DNA from: Ectobius pallidus
Taxonomy: Eukaryota > Arthropoda > Insecta > Blattodea > Ectobiidae
Length of the DNA: 64,000 nucleotides
Reading direction: 5' to 3'
NCBI GenBank assembly: GCA_964059195.1
Contig: CAXKWD010000007.1
Span: 157,155,269 to 157,219,268 of the forward strand
Positions 57,203 to 64,000 of this stretch are shown piece by piece. The position numbers and the translations under genes are program-made. Positions within the stretch are counted from its first letter, which is position 1. Each line of letters begins with the position of its first letter. The notes below the pieces were generated by a model that saw only the letters and a list, made by a program, of their open reading frames with translations, was not told the origin of the DNA and did not search any database.

Positions 57203-57522
57203 CCGAGCGACGTAGCCGAGATGGTACCGTCTTGGACTCTCCCAGGTTCAGATCTGGTGGCCGGCCAATTTGACGTGCGTTTTTTCATGGTTTCCCAAGT
57301 CGTGAAGGCAAATCCGAATTGAATATTTACATATCATCCTCACCATTTAATCCTGTATCATATCCATTTAATTTAATATCAGTTGAAATTTACTCCATAA
57401 AATACACCAATAATAGAAACAATTGACAAGCATTAGTTCCATGGCCTACCCTACTGTTTAGACACAGATCCTGACCTCCTGTTATGGTCTCGTAGCTAAA
57501 AGGAGTATAAATACAGCTGAAG
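57203..57522 (+). mobile_element. SINE-B, most complete copy
   Basis: The tRNA-like head has the A-box-like GTAGCCGAGATGGTACCG and the B-box-like GGTTCAGATCTGG, followed by GGCCGGCCAATTTGACGTGC. The body ends AAAAGGAGTATAAATACAGC. Other copies are at 10438, 16418, 42528 and 60837. Confidence 0.88.
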
Positions 57523-57524
57523 TG

Positions 57525-58238
57525 ACAGAAAAATTAAAATATGTCAGAGATATGACAAAATTAATGAAATGTGCACAGTTTTTAATGTAAAGGAAATATG
57601 ATACATATTTCACAACAAATGTTTTTAATATGCAACAATAAGAAAATTAAACCATCAGTTTTCTGTCATTTCTTTCATAGCTTATACACACTTTAACACT
57701 AGCATGTAATAGAACGCTTCATTAACAGTATGATTTTTCCTTGTCCTATTCATGACTTTATAAAGTATAAGGTGCCTAAAGTGGCAATGCAGCTAGCCTC
57801 ATTGCCGGCCTCTCTAGCCTTGCAATTGTTGTGGTTAGCGAGGAAGAGGAGGAGGAGGAGGAGGAGGTCGGAGGTTTCCAGCCCGGCGACCGCACAAGAG
57901 AGGATTAATATAACAGAGTTGAAGTGGATTACAGCGAAATATGGAAATTAAAAAAATAATACTTCCATCTGAATGGGCCCTGGGCTTTCAGAGAGCTTTA
58001 TTTGCATAGAACATTTCAATATTTCTTTTCACTCGTGGTGGTTTTTATTTGGTAAGGGTTGCGGTCTTGGAGAGGGGAGGGTCAGTTGGGTCACGGCAAT
58101 TATACTCACAGGGTGGTAAGAAATAATACTCTCGCTCATTACTTTCTCCGTAAGCGAATAACAGATCCTTGAAATATATCGTGTTGTAAATTACTTAGAT
58201 GGTTTTAGCACTACATAACTTGTTTTAAATTGCAGATT
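57525..58238. other. Unassigned DNA with a GGA-rich tract
   Basis: A (GAG/GGA)n tract lies at 57840-57868. The frame across it (57730-57951) is Arg-rich for that reason and is not supported. Confidence 0.4.
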
Positions 58239-58241
58239 CTC

Positions 58242-58270
58242 ATAATAATAATAATAATAATAATAATAAT
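58242..58270. repeat. (ATA)n microsatellite, tail of the LINE on the minus strand
   Basis: Nine to ten units lie directly 3' of the LINE C-terminus on the minus strand, next to a GCAATAAA-like signal. Such trinucleotide tails are usual for CR1/Jockey-like LINEs. Confidence 0.75.
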
Positions 58271-58735
58271 TTATTGCATCTGTAGCTATATATTGTATAG
58301 ATAGACATTGTCAATATTATTTAGAACAAATATGGTTACAGTAACTGCAAAATCAATTATGTAAAAAATCCTTAAAATAATAAAATATCTTCTCATACAA
58401 ATACTCTTTCAGTTTAAGTTAAACACACCTGAGATTTTTCACATTAAAATACTAGCTGGTAAGTTATTTATAACTTGACTAACAATGTCAACTGGCGATT
58501 TAGTCTATCTAAAAGTTCTATATTTATAAATATGTATAGCGTCTTTGCTCCTTGTGTTGTGCTCATGTAGTTCTGAATTAAAGATGAACTTATCACTATG
58601 GAGTCCGAAAGCTCGGAGTTTATCAAACCCTTGACACGGCTGTCAGCCTGTGAAGAACTTTTATATATTATCTTTGCTGTTAAAATAAAATAAAGCAGCC
58701 TTGTATACTAAAAGTCCAGTTACTGTTAGAATCTT
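58260..58735 (-). mobile_element. LINE ORF C-terminus and 3' end
   Basis: The minus-strand frame reads SSLIQNYMSTTQGAK-like text in one frame and FNSELHEHNTRSKDAIHIYK in another, followed by a SPVDIVSQVINNLP-type block. HNTRSKDxIHI is typical of CR1/Jockey ORF2 ends. Frameshifts and stops are present. It continues the fragment at 59813-60112. Confidence 0.75.
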
Positions 58736-59250
58736 GTTAAGTGCCAGTATGGTACTTTATGAGATTGTGTGGGGGACGAAAAATGTCTGTCCGTCTGTCC
58801 GTCCGTCCGTCCGTGTGTCTGTAGGCGCTCTAACTCAAATACGCTTTATCGAATTTTAATGAAACTTGGTATACGCGTTTACAATGTCCATGGGAAGAAC
58901 CCTATGGAAATTGGACCAAATCGGTTCACCGGTACCGGAGTAAAACCCAATTTAGTGTATATTTTAAAGGCGCCATAACTCACATACGCTTTATCGGATT
59001 TTCATGAAACTTGGAATACCTATTTATAATGTCCATGGGAAGATGTCTATTGATATTGGACCAGATCGGTTGGGCGGTACCGGAATAATGCCCAATTTAG
59101 TGCCTTTTTATGGTAATATATCACAAAGGCGTGGATAACTCAAATACGCTTTATCGGATTTTCTTGAAACTTGGTATACGAATTTATGACGTTTTTAGGT
59201 ACAAGCCTATTGAATTAGGGCCAAATCGGTTGACCGGTACCGAAGTAACG
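58735..59250 (+). repeat. L-type repeat with three tandem units inside a LINE
   Basis: A GTCCGTCTGTCCGTCCGTCC run is followed by three units of about 140-150 bp (starting near 58828, 58976 and 59134), each with ATACGCTTTATCG, CATGGGAAGA-like and AAATCGGTT blocks. It appears inserted between the two LINE parts. Confidence 0.78.
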
Positions 59251-59254
59251 AGTA

Positions 59255-59810
59255 TATCAATATTAATTTTGTAATCAATATTCTTTCAAGGCCCACAATG
59301 TATTAAAAAAACTTAACAAATTGCCAATCGTTTATTCATATTGTTAGCAACCTTGATTGATTTGTATCTTCATAACGATTTCAGTGTGGCTAAATAATAA
59401 TTTAAATAAACGATTTATAACAACTAGCCGTTGAATATTGATATTATAATGTGTATTCTATGGTTATGTAGACTACCGATATTTACATTAGGCTATATTT
59501 TACTGTGAGTATTTTTCTTATCGTTCCTGTGCAGCAATATACCTAATGTAATTCCTGACAGATAGATTTCATATGCTTATTATTCATTCATAACCTTTAA
59601 GGCTGCTTTAAATTGAAACAGAGATATCAGCGAATCGTAGGTCTATTGCATCATTATTATTATTGCCGGCACATTTTATTTTTGGAGTTAACTCGGACAT
59701 CTATTACAAAAATAACTTTTATGCATGGGCCTATCATAATTGCGTGTATCACTGATTAAAAAAAAACATACTAGCACTTGGTTATATCAGTTTACCTGAT
59801 TTTATTATTT
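59255..59810. other. Unassigned AT-rich DNA with an O-type fragment
   Basis: ACTTGGTTATATCAGTTTAC at 59776 belongs to the O-type repeat. Nothing else was recognised. Confidence 0.35.
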
Positions 59811-59812
59811 TT

Positions 59813-60112
59813 TAAAACCATTCTTAAAGACTCCCTTGGTGCCAAGTTAAAAATAAGTCTTAAGATTTTCTTTTGTGCAACAAACACCCTATCTAGGTTC
59901 GTTTCCCTGTCCTAAATCAGTATATTACAGGAAATATTACCATGTCCAAGAGAGAAATATACATTAAGAAGACTTTTACTGTCCATAGAATGTTTTAAAA
60001 CCATGAAAGCAAAGCATAGCTTGTTAAAACGTCCACAAATATAATCTAATTGTGATTCCCAATTCAAATCAGAATCAACATAAACACCTAAAAACTTAAA
60101 ATCTCAATTATA
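59813..60112 (-). mobile_element. LINE reverse-transcriptase C-terminal region (Jockey/CR1-like)
   Basis: One minus-strand frame of about 100 codons reads DFKFLGVYVDSDLNWESQLD, CFAFMVLKHSMDSKSLLNVY, one TAG, and VFVAQKKILRLIF. FLGxxxDxxLxW and (V/L)AQK..LR.I are the conserved blocks after the catalytic YADD region. Only one stop interrupts it, so it is relatively young. Confidence 0.87.
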
Positions 60113-60171
60113 AGTACTCCGCTTAATGTAATCGCGGATAATGTTATCAATCGGATAATGTTGTCTCTGGG

Positions 60172-60480
60172 GTTCGGATGTTTATGACATGCCATATTTT
60201 TATCCTGAACTCCGTTCTCGCCGCAAACACAAATTAAACACGAATTGCACGCTTGTTGTCCTAATCGGACCGTTTTTTTTTTTTGCATATAAAGACATAT
60301 TTTTGCATTTGGTCTTGGTCATATTTTGACCATATTTTTAACTTGTCATATTTCAGTTATTAATTCGGTAAAAGAGCACAGTTATCCAGCGTGTGTACTA
60401 CATGGTCGAGTTAAATTTGAAATTTATTGCATTAATTTAATACTTATGCCAAATTAATAGTAATAATTATAAGTACCGTA
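60172..60480 (+). mobile_element. Partial copy of hAT-like family A
   Basis: GGGGTTCGGATGTTTATGAC, CTCCGTTCTCGCCGCAAACA and GGTCATATTTT words match the left half of 7359-8033. Confidence 0.75.
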
Positions 60481-60640
60481 TATTTCCGTAGATAAGACGA
60501 CTTTCAGGTAACATGAGGTATAAATTTTCATCAAAGTTATGGTTTTAGCATATATCTGTCCCATAAAACGACCCCCCAAACCATCAACGGTGAACGGCCT
60601 ATGAATTTATGTTTATGCAACAACTTCAAAAAGAATATTA
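60478..60640 (+). repeat. Partial copy of the 486-1226 element
   Basis: CCGTATATTTCCGTAGATAA and CAACAACTTCAAAAAG match 486-640. Confidence 0.6.
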
Positions 60641-60647
60641 TAGGAGA

Positions 60648-60722
60648 AAAATTCCTCCGACACTGGGATTTGAACCCAGGACATGGCTATCCGTGCCAAT
60701 GCTCTACCAAGCCCGGTCATAA
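60648..60722 (-). mobile_element. tRNA-like SINE head, third copy of the 11186 type
   Basis: The minus strand reads CTTGGTAGAGCATTGGCACG and CTGGGTTCAAATCCCAG, followed by GGAGGAATTTTTCTCC as at 11255-11272. Confidence 0.75.
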
Positions 60723-60836
60723 AAATCACTACTTAGTGTACCCCACAGTACTGCATATGACATAACTTGTCTGTCAGTGAGCTAGACCATTAAGGGCAAT
60801 CAGTCATGCCAACTTTGAAATCTTACTTTCTTAATT

Positions 60837-61152
60837 CAGCTGTGTTTATACTCCTTTTAGCTACGTTGTCATATCAGGAGTTCGGGATGTGTGTCTATAC
60901 AGTAGGGCAGGCCATGGAACCATTGCTTATCAATAATTGTTATTGTTGTTAGTATTTTTATGGAGTAAATTTCAACTGATATTAATTTAAATGGATATGA
61001 TACAAGATGAAATGGTGAGGATGATTCATGGTATGTAAATATCCATGGCATTTGCCTTTACGACTGGGAAACCATGAAAAATCCCATGTTAAATTGGCCG
61101 GCCACGGGATTTGAACCTGGGTACTCCAGAATGCGAGTCCATCTTATGCGGT
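60837..61152 (-). mobile_element. SINE-B, minus-strand copy
   Basis: The minus strand has a head with CCCAGGTTCAAATCCCGTGG, then GGCCGGCCAATTTAACATGG, and the body down to AGGAGTATAAACACAGCTGA. Confidence 0.87.
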
Positions 61153-61887
61153 AAGAAATTACTTAGAAAATAATGTGGCGGTTTAGTAGACTAATTAAAA
61201 AAAAAAATTATGTTTGTAATAGGCCTACGTCGTCTATATATTAATAAAAATGAATTTCCAAAATGTATGTTGCCGCATCACTTGAGAATGGGAAAAGTCG
61301 GAAATGTGAAATGAGGCACAGTTCTGCTATCATATGTTTTCATAACAAAATAGAAGTGTGACATAGGTTGAGTGTGATAAGTCGTTGTTCCTAATTTCAA
61401 GCTCTACGTGTATAATAATCCGTACAATGCGAAAGAGTTTTAAAATCGCAAGTCTTTCATCAAGTTAATTTCAAATTACAAAATAAAAACCCGGGCGACG
61501 CCGGGCCTTTTAAGCTAGTAGGTAATAATACGTAGGCCTACTGTAACAAATGAAACAAATGAAACAAATCATAACGCTTGAAGTTAAGACTGGAATGCAT
61601 AGAGCAAGAAAAACGTAGTAGGCTATTCGCATTTTTAGAGGGAAATATTTTGTTGGACAGGCTGTAGTATCGACTGGTGGCCACTTGGCAGCCAATCACG
61701 CGGTAATTATACTATTACTCTCTCGTTGTATCCACCAATCAGCACGGCTTCCTTCCTCACACTTGCAAAATTAATAAAAACCTGCCAGTTTTACTCTGTG
61801 GAATATTTTTAGTCACAGTGGTTAAAGTATCCTATCCACTACACTCGCTATACGATTTGTATTGTTTCACAATAATCAGTATAGGCT
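61153..61887. other. Unassigned DNA with an inverse retroposon word
   Basis: AACCCGGGCGACGCCGGGCC at 61488-61507 is the inverse of the word at 2330-2349. Otherwise nothing was recognised. Confidence 0.4.
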
Positions 61888-61895
61888 ATTATTAC

Positions 61896-62642
61896 TAGAC
61901 TTCGGATTTTAGGTAAAAACCTATTTTAATCCTTAAGTGATATATGGACGAAAACTTGTATATGCATGTTTCATGAGTGACTAACTTATGCCTAAAACTG
62001 ATACTTTTATAGGACCTAAAACAGCCTATTTTTACGTTAGAGTCTAATATTGCCTTTTTGCTTGTTTTTCCTCTCAAGTTCAAAATAAGTTATTCTTGTT
62101 ATAAATTCTAGCATTTATTTTCAGTTCGTACTAAATTTTTAGCTCGGAATGTGCAGTACATGACACATTTGTGACGTGGTTAAATAGTAAGGAATGTTTC
62201 ATCTTCAGTAGGATATTTCCTTGTAATTCCCAAGAAAATGTAGTGTTTTTCTCCCGACTCCCACATCCAGTTAAAAAAGTAGTTCTTTGAATCACTGAGG
62301 GATACAAGGGGTTGAATATACTAGTAGCCTATGATATGCGTAGTTTCTGGGCGCAGGGATTAGGTTTTCACTGTTATGGTAGTAATGCAGACCCTAGTAA
62401 TAAGTGTCTACATAATTCTGAGTACCATAGGCCTATATCTGTGTTTTATCATGATTATTGATTAATGGTGACTTCAATAAATATAATATTCTGCATTGCA
62501 ATTGAGATATTTCAGAAAATTTGCAACTTAAACGATTTTATAAGAGACTATTTTACGATTTTTAGAATCTATTTTCCAATTTTTAGAGCCTATTTTGGGT
62601 ACCTAAAACAGTATTTTTAGCGACCTAAAAGTCCGAAGTCTA
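61896..62642. mobile_element. hAT-like element, family D, copy 2
   Basis: The 747-bp element has ends TAGACTTCGGATTTTAGG and CCTAAAAGTCCGAAGTCTA and a perfect 8-bp duplication ATTATTAC (61888-61895 and 62643-62650). It matches 13612-14323 throughout. CTATTTT...TTTTTAGA words array at 62545-62625. Confidence 0.92.
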
Positions 62643-62650
62643 ATTATTAC

Positions 62651-63185
62651 TATTATTATTATTATTATCATCATCATTATCATTATTGCTAATATTATAC
62701 CTCTACTGCCACTAATAGGCCTACTACTACTTCTACTACCAAGGTACTTTCTGCCCCCAATATTTGGAACTAGGGGCCTCGCCGTCCCAGAATATAGAAA
62801 TAGAGGCCTCGCCCCTCAGTATTAAAAGTAAGAGCTTCGCTGTGTTTACCAACAAAAGTTAAGTTAATCATATTCAGATTTTTATTTATTAGCATTTTTT
62901 TATGTTTTTAAGCCTATGTCTAACTGCAAAAAATCCTGTATTATAGTAATGCTTGCTCCCCCAAGAATATTTTCAAGTCACCGCCTGATATTTTTCAGTT
63001 TAATTTAGCTTTGCCAACTTCAAAGAAATGTCTGTAGATATAAATAAATTCACTGCTCCTTAAAAAAATTAAATAACTCCATTAAGAACTTACAGAAATT
63101 TCAAGAAATATAGGTGAATGACAAAATGTATAGTTATTTTTTAAAACATAGGCCTAGCATCTTCTCTTTTTAGGCCTACTTCTTT
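62651..63185. other. Unassigned DNA
   Basis: ATT/ATC words lie at 62651-62690. GGGGCCTCGCCGTCCCAGAA and AGGCCTCGCCCCTCAGTATT (62773-62822) form a short direct repeat. No gene was recognised. Confidence 0.35.
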
Positions 63186-63189
63186 AGTA

Positions 63190-63967
63190 ATAAATAAGTG
63201 TGTTTTATAATGTAAATTCATATATAATGCACAGTCATCCATTAAATTGCTTTTAGCAGTTCATTACTTAAAATACTAAATATATTCTATTCTATTCTAT
63301 TCTATTTCGTGCCCCTTGAGGCGGGGAGGCGGGGAGGCGGGGTAAGAACGCCCCTAAGCACCGCAGCCGTTACCGACTTATTGTACCCACCTCCGGGATG
63401 GAATGAGTTGCGTGCCCACAGGCCACCCCGGATCCGCAAAGCCCCCCGTGGGCCCCCACGGAACTCCCCTACATCCAACAAGCCTAGTACCATGCCACGT
63501 GTGCACCACCCCCTGCGGTACCTCCAACCGGGAGCCCCGACAGGTTCGTGACACACACCACCAACAACCTCTTGACCACAAGCAGCGGGGAGAACGGGAA
63601 AGGGCTCTGACTGCCAAAGCAGACCCGATGCCAGAAGTGGAAACGGGATGAGGATGACAAGGGGGAAAGGTGAGATGAAGTGGAGAGTGTTGGTGGAATG
63701 AAAGGGGGAAACGGGAGAACCCCGAGAAAACCCCCCTAAAGCACGGCTTCGTCCACCACGAATGTAACACCCGCCGGCCCCGAGATTTGAACTCAGGACC
63801 GCAAGCATGCCAGGCTCACGCGCAAATACTAAATATAAGTAATGATGTTAAATTTATTGGCCTTTTTTTAAAACTTTGTGTCATTTTTTCACTATTTTTA
63901 GGTCATAAATGCATTTTTTAATTAGCAATTTTTCACTATTTTATGGTCAAAAAATTCCTTACCCTAG
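63190..63967. mobile_element. hAT-like family C fragment, split by a SINE
   Basis: CATTAAATTGCTTTTAGCAG (63239) and the region after 63838 (AAATTTATTGGCC, then TTTTTAGGTCATAAATGCAT) match 18660-18830 and 25380-25560. The inserted block at 63285-63823 interrupts the match. The right end CCTTACCCTAG is preserved. Confidence 0.78.
63285..63823 (-). mobile_element. GC-rich tRNA-derived SINE with 14-bp target duplication
   Basis: The 539-bp insert is far more GC-rich than its host. On the minus strand it starts with a truncated tRNA-like head (GGTCCTGAGTTCAAATCTCG) and ends in an (ATAGA)n tail, seen as (TTCTA)n at 63285-63305. AAATACTAAATATA flanks it on both sides (63271-63284 and 63824-63837). 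The long frames on both strands reflect GC content and are not genes. Confidence 0.9.
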
Positions 63968-64000
63968 TTATTTTATTAGCTATTGAATACACTCTCACAG

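Noticed and set aside
57730..57951. Arg-rich 73-codon frame
   Set aside because: The Arg run is a translation of a GGA/GAG microsatellite.
58735..59250. CRISPR array or centromeric satellite
   Set aside because: Only three imperfect units with no unique spacers, inside a dispersed repeat in a eukaryotic genome.
63302..63808. 168-, 130- and 80-codon frames on both strands
   Set aside because: The block is a GC-rich SINE with a tRNA-like head, a pentanucleotide tail and 14-bp target duplications.

Overview
The window reads as AT-rich, repeat-dominated genomic DNA of an insect. No bacterial-style operons or gene packing are present. Three things suggest a cockroach or termite relative, most likely the American cockroach: the very frequent palindromic word TAGGCCTA, the LINE 3' tails whose frames read ...GRP..RWEDN..DLRE.G..., and a tRNA-derived SINE whose frame reads EMST...GGKGGRCVRL. 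The species call rests on my memory of such sequences and is an inference; arthropod origin is much safer.

Only one host gene is supported. On the minus strand, two exons of a DMRT-family (doublesex/mab-3-related) transcription factor lie at 36479-36982 and 28294-28724, joined by a phase-1 intron of about 7.75 kb. The join falls inside the DMA domain. The zinc-binding DM-domain exon is not seen and probably lies beyond 64000. The reading frame ends at an in-frame TGA followed by C (28294-28296), but it stays open for 44 more coding-looking codons to a TAA at 28159-28161. This is a candidate stop-codon readthrough, or else a nonsense change or assembly error.

Almost everything else is transposon-derived. 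The clearest group is a set of short non-autonomous elements with short inverted ends starting TAG or CA/GA and 8-bp target-site duplications (hAT-type), at 3496, 7359, 9555, 11413, 14494, 15019, 19112, 24920, 50748 and 61896; further copies lack clean duplications. Many carry arrays of a short family-specific word near their ends. A decayed hAT transposase C-terminus lies at 35963-36117, in a block with the same kind of word. Other DNA elements are a PIF/Harbinger-like element encoding a MADF-like protein (23890-24580), a head-to-head mariner remnant (34351-35508) with a TTAA-flanked piggyBac-like MITE nested in one arm (34910-35334), and several elements with long inverted ends (20571-21438, 29569-31384, 31989-33478, 45315-46062).

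Retroelements are decayed LINE reverse-transcriptase pieces (4961-5117, 41253-41346, 58260-60112), LINE tails (6345, 21885, 44405), a YVDD-type reverse transcriptase fragment resembling Penelope-like elements (15797-16110), and at least four tRNA-derived SINE families. Some SINEs have clean target duplications, including one at 63285-63823 nested in a DNA element. Layout: 1-28 kb repeats; 28-37 kb the DMRT exons with an intron full of transposons; 37-64 kb repeats, presumably the upstream intron or intergenic DNA of the same gene.
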